Source: Candidatus Peribacter sp. UBA6535
GTDB lineage: Bacteria > Patescibacteriota > Gracilibacteria > Peribacterales > Peribacteraceae
Direction of reading: 5' to 3'
Length of the DNA stretch: 37,641 nucleotides
Assembly (NCBI GenBank): GCA_002436205.1
Contig: DJKT01000003.1
Location: forward strand, 1 to 37,641
Shown here: positions 7,131 to 15,644 of the stretch, piece by piece
Numbering within the stretch: position 1 is the stretch's first letter
How the letters are laid out: every line of letters starts with the position of its first letter
Made by a program: the position numbers and the translations under genes
Notes under the pieces: generated by a model
What the model saw: only the letters and a program-made list of their open reading frames with translations
Databases searched by the model: none
Told to the model about the DNA's origin: nothing

Positions 7131-9341
7131 ATGGTTCGCAGAAGACGTCGTAAGTACCGCCGCAGGCGTAAGAAGAAGAACGCACTTAATCTCGCGCCCG
7201 AAACGCAGAGGATGATTTCTGGCACGGGCCAGATAACTGCGGGAATTCTGCTGTACCTCGTTCTCAATCAGGATGCGGGAATGGTAGGCGAGAGTATGAG
7301 TACAGCAATGGCTTTCTTTTTTGGGGCGTGGAGTGGCATCTTCCCTGCGTTTCTCATTATCTCCGGATTACTTCACTGGTTTACTCGCGATTCACATTTT
7401 GAAGCGAAACGCTCCATCGGACTGGTACTCTGTCTGCTTTCATTCCTAGGAATAGTACATATTGGTGCACCACTGGAAGAGATCGCTTCGAATAGAGATG
7501 CGCTTGCAGGATCTGTTGGATTTATGATGAGCCTTCCATTTCTTGTATTTACCAGCAGGGCAGTTGGCTACACCGTGCTCACTGCACTCTTTATTTCTGG
7601 ACTGTTTATTTCCTTCGAGCCGGATTTCGCCGATATTCGAAGCTGGATAGACAGCCTCAAAAAGAAAAAGAAGAAGCAACGTCGTCGACGCGTCGTTGAT
7701 GAAGAGGATGAGTACGAGGAAGATGAGGAAGATGAAGATGAATACGAAGAGGATGAAGAAGATCCTGTAGAAGATGACCAGGAAGAACCGGAGTTGAATA
7801 TTGTCCGTCCGGCATTTGCACAAAGTTCTATAAAAGATCGTACGAAGAAAGTTTTGAGTAAAAAAGTGAAGGACACACTGCAAATGAAAGACACACGCTT
7901 TGAGGAGTGGACCTTCCCAGGATATGACCTTTTGGATGGAGCACAGTCAGAGCTCAAAGTAGACGATGCAGAACTCAAGAAACAGGCAAAGCTCATCGAA
8001 GAGAAACTCGAAGAATTTGATATTGATGTTACTATGCGCGATGCGCACCCCGGTCCTACCGTAACGCAATTTACGCTTAAGCCCGCAGAAGGAGTAAAAC
8101 TGAGTAAAATTGCCGCACTCAAAGATGACTTAGCCCTAGCTCTTGCTGCTCCAAGTCTTCGTATAGAAGCTCCCATTCCAGGAAAATCACTCGTTGGAAT
8201 AGAAATGCCCAATACAGATAGAACACTCGTGCATCTACGTGAAATTATGGAGAGTATAGAATTTACGGAGAGTGATTCACCGCTCACATTACCTCTGGGT
8301 AGAGATGTATCCGGTAAGGCGGTGGTTGCACCACTAAACGACATGCCGCATCTGCTCATTGCCGGTGCTACAGGTTCTGGAAAGTCGGTCTGTATGAATT
8401 CATTCCTCGCATCACTCCTGTTTCAAAATGCACCACATGAGCTCAAATTGATTCTGATAGATCCGAAGCGCGTGGAACTCATGCCGTACGACGGCATACC
8501 ACATCTGCTTACTCCGGTAATTACCGAAGCAGAACGAGCCTTGCAAGCACTTCGTTGGGCTGTCGCAGAAATGGGACGGCGTCTCCATAGATTCTCAGAG
8601 GCTGGTGTACGTAATCTCGATGAATATAACGAGAAACAGGAAAAAGAAGAAAGCTATCTTCCTCGTGTTGTAATTGTTGTTGATGAGCTCGCAGATCTTA
8701 TGATGCGACAGTACAGAAGAGATACAGAAACCATGGTTGCCCGTATTGCACAAATGGCTCGTGCCACAGGTATGCATCTGATTATTGCAACACAGAGACC
8801 GAGTGTAGATGTTATTACCGGTCTCATTAAAGCGAACATCCCTACACGTATCGCGTTCCGCACCGTATCTGCTGTCGACTCACGTACAATCCTCGATAGC
8901 ATTGGAGCAGAAGACTTACTGGGTCGTGGAGACATGCTCTATATGACAGCAGAGACCTCAAGTCCTATACGCATCCAGGGAATTCTTGTTACCGGTAAAG
9001 AGGTCCAGCGTGTGATCAACAGTGTCAAGATTGCCGGTGGCGGTAAAGTAACCGAGCAGATAGAAATGGATGGAGATAGAGAAGAGGGCGAAGAAGGAGG
9101 AAGTGGCGGCTATATTGACCTCGATGCTGATGACAACGGAGGGGATGACATGTTCTTCGAAGCTGTTCGTGTTGTTCAAGAAACCGGAAAGGCGTCTGCA
9201 AGTTTATTGCAACGTCAACTGAAGGTGGGTTACGCACGAGCTGCCAGACTTCTGGATATCATGGAAGACCGAGGACTTATCGGCCCAAGTAATGGTGCAA
9301 AAGCTCGCGAGGTCTACATCGATAAAGTTGCAGAGTCATGA
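7131..9341 (+). CDS. ftsK: DNA translocase FtsK/SpoIIIE
   Basis: This 736-aa septal DNA pump clears and segregates chromosome termini during division. A very basic N-terminus (Arg/Lys runs, residues 3-18) precedes about four transmembrane helices (to roughly residue 165). A highly acidic Asp/Glu linker follows (about 185-225). The alpha/beta motor has Walker A GATGSGKS at 412-419, the signature LILIDPKRVELMPY and Walker B VVIVVDELADLMM. The C-terminal winged-helix gamma domain (ASLLQRQLKVGYARAARLLD) would read KOPS-like sites. The protein is shorter than E. coli FtsK because the linker is short, close to SpoIIIE/SftA size. The stop codon overlaps the rdgB start (ATGA). Confidence 0.96.
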   Translation: MVRRRRRKYRRRRKKKNALNLAPETQRMISGTGQITAGILLYLVLNQDAGMVGESMSTAMAFFFGAWSGIFPAFLIISGLLHWFTRDSHFEAKRSIGLVLCLLSFLGIVHIGAPLEEIASNRDALAGSVGFMMSLPFLVFTSRAVGYTVLTALFISGLFISFEPDFADIRSWIDSLKKKKKKQRRRRVVDEEDEYEEDEEDEDEYEEDEEDPVEDDQEEPELNIVRPAFAQSSIKDRTKKVLSKKVKDTLQMKDTRFEEWTFPGYDLLDGAQSELKVDDAELKKQAKLIEEKLEEFDIDVTMRDAHPGPTVTQFTLKPAEGVKLSKIAALKDDLALALAAPSLRIEAPIPGKSLVGIEMPNTDRTLVHLREIMESIEFTESDSPLTLPLGRDVSGKAVVAPLNDMPHLLIAGATGSGKSVCMNSFLASLLFQNAPHELKLILIDPKRVELMPYDGIPHLLTPVITEAERALQALRWAVAEMGRRLHRFSEAGVRNLDEYNEKQEKEESYLPRVVIVVDELADLMMRQYRRDTETMVARIAQMARATGMHLIIATQRPSVDVITGLIKANIPTRIAFRTVSAVDSRTILDSIGAEDLLGRGDMLYMTAETSSPIRIQGILVTGKEVQRVINSVKIAGGGKVTEQIEMDGDREEGEEGGSGGYIDLDADDNGGDDMFFEAVRVVQETGKASASLLQRQLKVGYARAARLLDIMEDRGLIGPSNGAKAREVYIDKVAES

Positions 9342-9928
9342 AGCTACTTATTGGCACGAATAATACGGGAAAGCATATTGAGATCTCCGAAGTACTTGGA
9401 GGACTTGATCTTGAACTTTTACGCCCCGCTGATTTGAAGATTGAAATTGATCCGGAGGAAACAGGTTCAACTTTTGCAGAGAATGCCCTGCTCAAAGCAC
9501 GGCACTTCTTTGAGAGTGGGAGGTCTGTCCCCACTATTGCCGATGACTCCGGCATTGTGATTGATGCACTTGAGGGAGAGCTTGGGATTCACACACGCCG
9601 CTGGGGAGCAGGGGCGCAGGCGACAGATCAGGAATGGATTGATTTTTTTCTGGAGCGGATGGAAGTGGAGGAAAACCGCAAGGCACGCTTCGTCTGCAAT
9701 CTTGCATTTATTGATGCTGCAGGCAGTCATCACATGTTTGAAGGAAGTTGTGAGGGCATTATTACACCAACACTTGAAGCAGATTACCTACCAGGACTCC
9801 CAATCTCAGCATGCTTTAAACCGGAAGGGTTTGACACGGTCTACAGTGCAATGACAGTGGATCAGAAAAATAAAATCAGTCACCGAGGAAGGGCTGTATC
9901 TGAACTGAGAGAACATTTAATTGTGTAG
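9338..9928 (+). CDS. rdgB: RdgB/HAM1 non-canonical purine NTP pyrophosphatase
   Basis: This 196-aa cytosolic enzyme hydrolyses ITP, dITP and XTP to monophosphates and keeps deaminated purines out of nucleic acids. Family motifs are visible: the N-terminal nucleotide-binding TNNTGKHIEI (canonical TxNxxK), ETGSTFAENALLKA, the catalytic DDSGIVIDAL and the C-terminal SHRGRAV. Its length matches the family. It overlaps ftsK by 4 nt (ATGA), so it is probably translationally coupled to it. The pairing looks like co-transcription rather than shared function. A hairpin at 9953-9969, the first of a repeat array, follows the stop. Confidence 0.95.
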   Translation: MKLLIGTNNTGKHIEISEVLGGLDLELLRPADLKIEIDPEETGSTFAENALLKARHFFESGRSVPTIADDSGIVIDALEGELGIHTRRWGAGAQATDQEWIDFFLERMEVEENRKARFVCNLAFIDAAGSHHMFEGSCEGIITPTLEADYLPGLPISACFKPEGFDTVYSAMTVDQKNKISHRGRAVSELREHLIV

Positions 9929-9952
9929 CATCATAATTTATAACCCCTTAGA

Positions 9953-10027
9953 GCGGCCTTTCTGGCCGCGGGTTATTGGCCTTTCTGGCCGCGGGTTATT
10001 GGCCTTTCTGGCCGCGGGTTATTGGCC
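9953..10027. repeat. REP-like hairpin array: 23-bp unit, about 3.2 copies
   Basis: Three identical 23-bp units (9955-9977, 9978-10000, 10001-10023) plus a GGCC remnant. Each unit contains GGCC-TTTCT-GGCC; the first is extended to GCGGCC-TTTCT-GGCCGC (9953-9969), with further AACCC/GGGTT pairing outside. The array lies directly 3' of the RAYT gene, and its loop (AGAAA on the minus strand) matches the loop of the hairpin upstream of that gene. The first hairpin may also terminate ftsK-rdgB, though it lacks a T tract. There are no spacers, so this is not a CRISPR. Confidence 0.85.
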
Positions 10028-10038
10028 AGTCACCATTA

Positions 10039-10479
10039 TCAATATTTCAGAGGTAAATCATGTATATCCCATAGTCCACATGCAGATGACCAACGATAAT
10101 CTTCTGACTCATTGCATAAACCAGCATTTACAGGATTCCAATGAATATAGTGCTTTGCAATGCCAAGATCACGCGGAATACGTATATGAAACCTTGCTTG
10201 CCAGATAATCCCTCTTTGTACATTAAATGTAACAGCACGTTTATACACATTTATAAACTTTGATACAGAACCATCTTCAGGAATCTGTAAAAGTAAGTGG
10301 CAATGATCTGGCATAAATACAAATGCAAAAAGGTAACATGGATAATGATCCTGAATTCTATAGAGAGTATCTATTGCTTCACGAGCACAAGCATCATCTG
10401 AAAAAATAGGTAATCTATTTTTTGTGACAATGGTAATGAGCATTGAATAACTATGCTGGATTGGATGACGCTGAGACAT
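10039..10479 (-). CDS. REP-associated tyrosine transposase (RAYT, Y1/TnpA-REP)
   Basis: This 146-aa single-domain HUH nuclease is related to the IS200/IS605 TnpA family. It carries FVFMPDHCHLLLQ with the metal-binding His59-Cys-His61, and HYIHWNPVNAGL with the likely catalytic Tyr111. RAYTs nick REP hairpins as single strands and are thought to spread them. I chose the start at 10479 because TATCAT lies 6 nt before it and the protein then begins like other RAYTs. A longer frame to 10551 would translate straight through the upstream hairpin. No IS605 TnpB is present. Hairpins with the same AGAAA loop flank the gene on both sides, which supports an intact RAYT/REP unit. Confidence 0.9.
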   Translation of the reverse strand: MSQRHPIQHSYSMLITIVTKNRLPIFSDDACAREAIDTLYRIQDHYPCYLFAFVFMPDHCHLLLQIPEDGSVSKFINVYKRAVTFNVQRGIIWQARFHIRIPRDLGIAKHYIHWNPVNAGLCNESEDYRWSSACGLWDIHDLPLKY

Positions 10480-10485
10480 AAAAGA

Positions 10486-10491
10486 ATGATA
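10486..10491 (-). promoter_or_regulatory. -10 box of the RAYT gene
   Basis: TATCAT on the minus strand, 6 nt before the ATG at 10479. I see no good -35 element, so expression may be weak. That is common for transposases. Confidence 0.4.
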
Positions 10492-10524
10492 TCCATGATC
10501 CACAATACGTAATACAACTACACC

Positions 10525-10541
10525 GCGCCCAGAAAGGGCGC
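10525..10541. repeat. Upstream RAYT hairpin
   Basis: A perfect hairpin GCGCCC-AGAAA-GGGCGC on the plus strand, 46 nt before the RAYT start. Loop and stem length match the downstream hairpin at 9953-9969 in inverted orientation, so the pair is arranged like a BIME bracketing the transposase. Confidence 0.75.
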
Positions 10542-10586
10542 TCTCAATCATTTTGGCTTCTCTTTAATGTAAAAACAGTTCCATTG

Positions 10587-13500
10587 CTATATAGAACTAC
10601 CTTCAATCGACGTGAAATCTAGATTAACTATCTTCTCCCAAACGATTCCAATAAGCTCAGTAAGCTCTTTTCTATCCTGCTCAGAAATCGTGAAAGACCT
10701 TGTTATTGGATCTTGTTCACCCTCACCGACAAATTCCAGCCGGAATTCTTGAGGGTCAATAATAGAGTATCCATTGCGGATGAGGAGATCGTAAAACACC
10801 AGTTGTCGGTGGTAGCCATAGTCGATGATCTGCTTCTCGGTCTTGGGTTTTCCGGTTTTAAAATCAGTAATGATTGCCTTGCGAGAATTTGGTTCCATCA
10901 GATCTATACGGTCTAACTTTCCCTTGATGGGTATGTCTCCGAGATGTGTGGCAATGGGGTATTCGACTTTATGAACATTGGGGTAGGGAGGTTGCAAATG
11001 TGAAGACACATATCGGTGTAGTGTCTGATGCCCCAGATGCGTCAGTCGTTCGAGTTCTTTTTTATTCAGGAGCTCTCTTTCTACTAAGTGATCATCGAAT
11101 GCTCTAAGTATCGTAGCTTCATCTAGAGGTTCGCCACTTGCAATAGAATCTGCCCATTTTGCAAGAACGTGGTGTACAGCATTCCCGTAGGCAAAGTGTG
11201 ACTCTTTTGCTTGGGGCTTTTGCAAGAGATCGACTTCCAAAAACACCAAAGGGTCATCGAGAAAATGATTGAGTGCAGTAGGTGACAGAGAGAAATTCTC
11301 AATACGTTTTTGCAAGAACGTTGCAAACTCTGCATCGAACTCTCGAGGAGGTACAGAAAGAAGTGTGGACATCTGCTTTGGATCCTCCACTTCTGTGTGC
11401 ACTTCAGGAAGATCTCCAGACTCTGCAAAGAATCCCGAAGGAGAAACTGTTTTTGTACTATCTCCTGTAGTAAGTTCGCTTGGACACGTAAATATTAATT
11501 CTCGTTTAGCCCTAGTCATAGCCACGAAAGCAACTCTACGCTCATCTTGATTCTTCTCGTATGACTTTTGATCTTTCTCCCAACCAAAGAGGAGGTCTTC
11601 GGGGATTGCGATGGATGGGGGATTGCGACGCTTGTCCCAATGCCCTTCTCGGAAATTGGTAAGAATCACCGTATGAAACTCAAGCCCCTTACTTTTGTGT
11701 GCTGTCATCATCTGCACACCAGATTCTGTAAGGTGTGGCAGGTCATACGTTAATCTGAGATCACCGTAGTTCGCATCCAAGTAGTACTGTAAATCATTGA
11801 GGAATACTTCGAAGGTAAAATGCGGCTGCTCGTATGCCCTGCTTTTTATCCGGTCGAAGAACTCTTGTCCTGCAGCAAAATCTACTACATCCATCTCTCC
11901 ACCTTTGAGTGACCCGAGAAGATTGCAATCACGATAAATGTGTTCGAGTGTTTCTACGACCGTGCGTTGATCTTTTTTGTGATGAAGATCTAAAATACTA
12001 TCCCGTGCGTAGATCAATGCCTCTGTATTTCGTAATCCAAGATCTTCGGTATCAATAAGAAGTATGCATTCTTGCAGTGTGCATTTTTTTTCTCGCTTAA
12101 GAAGATACAGTGCTGATAAATCTGCAGGGTAACAGGAGAAGCACGAGCTTGCGAGTGCGCTTGAAAGAAGATGGTCATCTTTTGGGTTATGTACCGCTTT
12201 CACAATAGCTAATGTCTGTTCAACAAGAGGGTGCTCGAGAAGATCAAGTTTCCCCGAAAGTACAACTGGAATGTTTCGTGCCTTAAACACATCGTAGAGC
12301 GGAAGAAGTTCTCTATTCGTCTGCACAATGATAGCTATTTCATTTGGATCAAGCTCTTCGCTCAGTCTTTTTTCTACCATATCTGCAATAATCCACGGTT
12401 CTGACATGTCACTAGCTGCAAAATGCATTTGTGGTGGCTCTCCATCTTCTTGTAATGCTGCTATCAAATGTTTATCCAGATGTTCTATTTTTCCTACAAG
12501 ACGCTCTGTATTTTCACTGATAAGTGACTCCGCAGCATCGAGTATTGGCTGTGTACAACGATAACTCTCTGTAAGAGCTACGACAGGTGCTTGGGGATAT
12601 TTATCTCGAAATGAGAGAATATTAGTAAGGTTAGCGCCTTGAAAGCGGTAAATAGCTTGATCATCATCACCGACAACAAAGAAATTGGGTGCGCAATCTT
12701 CTGTAGGATCTGTCGTAAGCAGATCTATAAATGCGTATTGTGCACCATTTGTATCCTGAAACTCATCTACTGATACGTACTGGTAACGCTCCTGAAGGCT
12801 TGCAAGAAGCCAATCTTCCTGTTTTAGTGCTTCTGTAACGTTTAAAATCATGTCTTCGTAGTCATATCTACCCGTTTCGCTTAGCATTTGTTGATAACGA
12901 TGGAATATCTCTATCAATTCTCTGAATTTCTTAGCAGTAAGAAGGTTTCTCTGATGGGCTTTTGTGCCTTCTTTACTCTTAGAACTCATTGCGGATTCGT
13001 ACTCCTGAGCAATGGACAGTAATTGGCTTCGATCTGTGACTCCTTCTCGCTTTAGCTGAGAAATACGACCCAAAATATCTCGCGAACGTGTGTAGGGTGA
13101 TTTTGGATTCACCAGAACCATATCAGGAAGAAGTTGATCAATTATTTTATTCAATGATCGATAGCGTTCGACGTCACTGATCTGCTCGAGTGATGACCAG
13201 TCTTCAAAAACTGAAGGATGTGCCATGATGATATCGTTGCAAAACCCATGAATTGTATTCACCGTAACACCGTAAGCATCACTCCCGATAACATCTCGCA
13301 ATCTGTTTCGCATCGCTGTTGCTCCGCTCTTGCTAAATGTTAAACACAAAACATTCCACGGATTCATTTGTGTGGACTTCAATATTTTCGCAGTCCTTAG
13401 AGCTAAAACCTGTGTCTTACCGGTGCCAGGTCCTGCAACTACCATCACGGGACCATCAATCGTATCCACTGCTTTCTTCTGTGCAGTATTTAATCGTGCA

Positions 13501-13595
13501 TACTCGGAATCGAAGGTTTTACTTCCCTTGGTTACCATTTTTTGAACGGCTTTCTTTGCTGCTTTGCCAGATGATGATGACGTTTTCACTGCCAC
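10587..13595 (-). CDS. UvrD/PcrA-type helicase fused to a RecB-family nuclease
   Basis: This 1002-aa superfamily 1A helicase has a C-terminal PD-(D/E)XK nuclease, probably for double-strand-break end processing. A Lys/Ser-rich tail (1-27) precedes Walker A AGPGTGKT (54-61). Other helicase motifs are VDEFQDTNGAQ (II), GDDDQAIYRFQGA (III) and TAHKSKGLEFHTVIL (V). After about residue 770 the nuclease follows, with GKLDRIDL and the catalytic ITDFKTGK signature (Asp, then D-x-K). The layout is like AdnA/AddA or RecB in one chain; no AddB or RecCD partner is in the window. The start is GTG at 13595, with TAGCAT 6 nt upstream. Exact pathway is inferred. Confidence 0.9.
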   Translation of the reverse strand: MAVKTSSSSGKAAKKAVQKMVTKGSKTFDSEYARLNTAQKKAVDTIDGPVMVVAGPGTGKTQVLALRTAKILKSTQMNPWNVLCLTFSKSGATAMRNRLRDVIGSDAYGVTVNTIHGFCNDIIMAHPSVFEDWSSLEQISDVERYRSLNKIIDQLLPDMVLVNPKSPYTRSRDILGRISQLKREGVTDRSQLLSIAQEYESAMSSKSKEGTKAHQRNLLTAKKFRELIEIFHRYQQMLSETGRYDYEDMILNVTEALKQEDWLLASLQERYQYVSVDEFQDTNGAQYAFIDLLTTDPTEDCAPNFFVVGDDDQAIYRFQGANLTNILSFRDKYPQAPVVALTESYRCTQPILDAAESLISENTERLVGKIEHLDKHLIAALQEDGEPPQMHFAASDMSEPWIIADMVEKRLSEELDPNEIAIIVQTNRELLPLYDVFKARNIPVVLSGKLDLLEHPLVEQTLAIVKAVHNPKDDHLLSSALASSCFSCYPADLSALYLLKREKKCTLQECILLIDTEDLGLRNTEALIYARDSILDLHHKKDQRTVVETLEHIYRDCNLLGSLKGGEMDVVDFAAGQEFFDRIKSRAYEQPHFTFEVFLNDLQYYLDANYGDLRLTYDLPHLTESGVQMMTAHKSKGLEFHTVILTNFREGHWDKRRNPPSIAIPEDLLFGWEKDQKSYEKNQDERRVAFVAMTRAKRELIFTCPSELTTGDSTKTVSPSGFFAESGDLPEVHTEVEDPKQMSTLLSVPPREFDAEFATFLQKRIENFSLSPTALNHFLDDPLVFLEVDLLQKPQAKESHFAYGNAVHHVLAKWADSIASGEPLDEATILRAFDDHLVERELLNKKELERLTHLGHQTLHRYVSSHLQPPYPNVHKVEYPIATHLGDIPIKGKLDRIDLMEPNSRKAIITDFKTGKPKTEKQIIDYGYHRQLVFYDLLIRNGYSIIDPQEFRLEFVGEGEQDPITRSFTISEQDRKELTELIGIVWEKIVNLDFTSIEGSSI

Positions 13596-13682
13596 ATCAG
13601 CATGCTACCAGAAGCCGCGAGACAACACATCCTGCAATATGCAAAGAGTATGATACACAATGAATACACGTAGGACGCAATA

Positions 13683-13734
13683 TTACATTTAGCATACAAG
13701 ATGCTAAACTTACCAATAACTTGCCGTTTGGCAA
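13683..13734 (+). promoter_or_regulatory. Promoter with overlapping operator dyad and leader hairpin before the DUF378 gene
   Basis: TTACAT (13683-13688), a 16-nt spacer and TAAACT (13705-13710) form a promoter. The perfect dyad TTTAGCAT-ACAAG-ATGCTAAA (13688-13708) overlaps its spacer and -10 box. Just downstream, TTGCC-GTTT-GGCAA (13721-13734) is followed by a T-rich run, like an intrinsic attenuator or 5'-end stabiliser. The ATG is at 13763. A repressor site plus attenuator is an inference from these shapes. Confidence 0.45.
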
Positions 13735-13762
13735 TTTTGTTTCTTCTTTTCCCCACCATTGT

Positions 13763-13969
13763 ATGAATTGCTGTAAAGCATGCTACTGGCTGGTACTCCT
13801 TGGAGCCCTTAACTGGGGTCTTGTAGGTGTCGGCGACTTTGTTGGACAGAACCTAAACGTGGTTAACCTCGTTTTGGGTAGCTGGCCACAGGTGGAATCG
13901 ATTGTTTACGTGCTTATCGGTCTTGCGGCCGTCAAAAAGCTCGTAAAGGGAGGTAAGTGCTCTGCTTAA
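13763..13969 (+). CDS. DUF378 family small membrane protein
   Basis: This 68-aa membrane protein has the DUF378 hallmark LLGALNWGLVGVGDFVGQNL and a second helix near the C-terminus (VESIVYVLIGLAAVKKLV). DUF378 proteins are two-helix membrane proteins of unknown function found widely in bacteria. The N-terminus has a Cys pair (MNCCKAC) and the tail is Lys-rich, so the tail is probably cytoplasmic. I start at the ATG at 13763. An upstream TTG in frame at 13721 lies inside the leader hairpin and is unlikely. It is divergent from the helicase and converges with rpoD across a long inverted repeat. Confidence 0.85.
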   Translation: MNCCKACYWLVLLGALNWGLVGVGDFVGQNLNVVNLVLGSWPQVESIVYVLIGLAAVKKLVKGGKCSA

Positions 13970-13984
13970 TAAGAGCGACTAAAC

Positions 13985-14021
13985 AGTAAATGGCTAAGAG
14001 TAATACTCTTGGCCATTTACT
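13985..14021. terminator. Bidirectional terminator between the DUF378 gene and rpoD
   Basis: A long inverted repeat: AGTAAATGGC, one mismatch, then AAGAGTA, paired with its complement across a very short loop. The ends are A-rich on one side and T-rich on the other, as expected for a terminator used from both directions. It touches the rpoD stop codon at 14021-14023. Confidence 0.8.
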
Positions 14022-15589
14022 TATTCAGCAACATTGCCCTCTGCTGCATCTGCAGCATCCATTTCGTGTGCACAACTGTCACACTTTTTGATCTCCTTAC
14101 CCTCTTTGGTAAGACGAACCATCTCGCCTTTGCCACATTTAGGACACTTTTCGGTAAGTCTCTTCATGTCCTCTTCTAGCATACGCATAAAGTCCACGTA
14201 GGATGCTCCGGATTGTGCAGTTTCGGAGCTCATCTTTGCAGAAGAAGAGAACCCAACACGCTTTGGAGACGTTCCATGTTCACGAATAGTCATAGATCGT
14301 GGGTGATCACGCATCTTCTGTAATACCTTTGCTTCAATCTGACGAATACGTTCACGCGTAACACCAAACTCCTTACCAACTTCTTCCAATGTGTGTCCAA
14401 TTCCATCTTTAAGACCAAATCGCATTTCGATGATCTTGCGCTCACGCGGAGTGAGAAACTCCAACATAGAATGCACGTTCTCTTTTCGTAGCTGACGGTT
14501 AGTTGCTTCGAATGGGTTTACCGCTTCTTCGTCTTCTATGAAATCTCCGAGTTTACTATCTTCCTCAGAACCAACAGGTGACTCCAGAGAAATAATATCT
14601 TGGCTGATTTTTTGAATGTGACGAACCTTTTTAATATCCATCTCCATCTCTACAGCTAATTCTTCTACCGTAGGCTCACGTCCTAGCTCTTGAACCAGTC
14701 GACGCTGTGTGTGAGTGAGCTTGTTGATAGTCTCTACCATGTGCACAGGAATACGAATCGTACGAGCCTGGTCTGCAATAGCACGAGTAATTGCCTGACG
14801 AATCCACCATGTAGCATATGTAGAGAATTTAAATCCGCGCTCTGGATCAAACTTTTCTACCGCACGGAAAAGACCGATGTTTCCTTCCTGAATAAGATCA
14901 AGGAAAGAAAGTCCTCGACCAATATATTTCTTTGCAATAGAAACAACCAAACGAAGGTTGGCTTCTGCAAGTTGCTGCTTAGCAGATGCATCCCCTTTGC
15001 GAATACGCCTCGCAAGTTCTACCTCTTTCTTCGCATCAATCAAAGGAACACGTCCGATTTCACTAAGATACATACGAACAGAGTCGTTACTGATTTCCAG
15101 AAGATCTACCTCACGCTCACGCTTACGACGACCACGTTCTTCTTCTGATACTTCACGATCTTTATCAATAGCGATACCTGCAGTCGCAACCACATCCAAC
15201 ATTTCTTCTTTTTGATTCATAGAAGCAACTGATGATTTTTCTTCTTCATCATCATCAGTATCAAGATCAATTTCTTCCTCATCATTAGATGAAATATCTG
15301 AGAGATCTTCTGTTGGCTCTGGAATCTGCAAACCTCCCTTATTCTTCTTCTCCCAAATCAGTGCGTCTTTAACATCAATAACCTGAATACCAAGATCTAC
15401 GAGCAAGCTGTACACCTCATCCAGCAATTCCACATCTTCTTCTGCATTCGGTACGACCGACATAATCTCCTGATGCGTTACATATCTCTGCTCTCGCCCT
15501 TTCTTAATAAGATGCTTTACCTCTTCGGGCAATTCTTTCAGATCGTCATCTGTTGGTTGCACGATGAATTTTCTTGGGTGTGAAGCCAT
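14021..15589 (-). CDS. rpoD: Primary sigma factor RpoD with C-terminal zinc ribbon
   Basis: This 522-aa housekeeping sigma-70 directs RNA polymerase to -35/-10 promoters such as those throughout this window. A region 1.1-like N-terminus and an acidic linker precede region 1.2 (DSVRMYLSEIGRVPLI) and region 2 (GRGLSFLDLIQEGNIGLFRAVEKFD, then TYATWWIRQAITRAI). Regions 3 and 4 follow, with the helix-turn-helix HTLEEVGKEFGVTRERIRQIEAK. Normal RpoD ends near there, but this one continues for about 75 residues with C-P-K-C at 482-485 and C-D-S-C at 503-506, a zinc ribbon. A TATACT box lies 7 nt before the ATG. Confidence 0.96.
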   Translation of the reverse strand: MASHPRKFIVQPTDDDLKELPEEVKHLIKKGREQRYVTHQEIMSVVPNAEEDVELLDEVYSLLVDLGIQVIDVKDALIWEKKNKGGLQIPEPTEDLSDISSNDEEEIDLDTDDDEEEKSSVASMNQKEEMLDVVATAGIAIDKDREVSEEERGRRKREREVDLLEISNDSVRMYLSEIGRVPLIDAKKEVELARRIRKGDASAKQQLAEANLRLVVSIAKKYIGRGLSFLDLIQEGNIGLFRAVEKFDPERGFKFSTYATWWIRQAITRAIADQARTIRIPVHMVETINKLTHTQRRLVQELGREPTVEELAVEMEMDIKKVRHIQKISQDIISLESPVGSEEDSKLGDFIEDEEAVNPFEATNRQLRKENVHSMLEFLTPRERKIIEMRFGLKDGIGHTLEEVGKEFGVTRERIRQIEAKVLQKMRDHPRSMTIREHGTSPKRVGFSSSAKMSSETAQSGASYVDFMRMLEEDMKRLTEKCPKCGKGEMVRLTKEGKEIKKCDSCAHEMDAADAAEGNVAE

Positions 15590-15596
15590 TGCGGGC

Positions 15597-15624
15597 AGTA
15601 TAGGGATTTTGGGACTATATCCAA
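15597..15624 (-). promoter_or_regulatory. Leaderless promoter of rpoD
   Basis: TTGGAT (15619-15624), a 16-nt spacer and TATACT (15597-15602), then 7 nt to the ATG. It lets rpoD be transcribed separately from dnaG upstream. Confidence 0.6.
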
Positions 15625-15644
15625 GAGAATCTTTCGCAAAATTA

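Noticed and set aside
9955..10027. Short CRISPR array
   Set aside because: The 23-bp units are directly adjacent with no spacers, and no cas genes are present.
10480..10551. N-terminal extension of the RAYT to 10551
   Set aside because: It would translate the flanking hairpin, and a -10 box sits 6 nt before the 10479 ATG.
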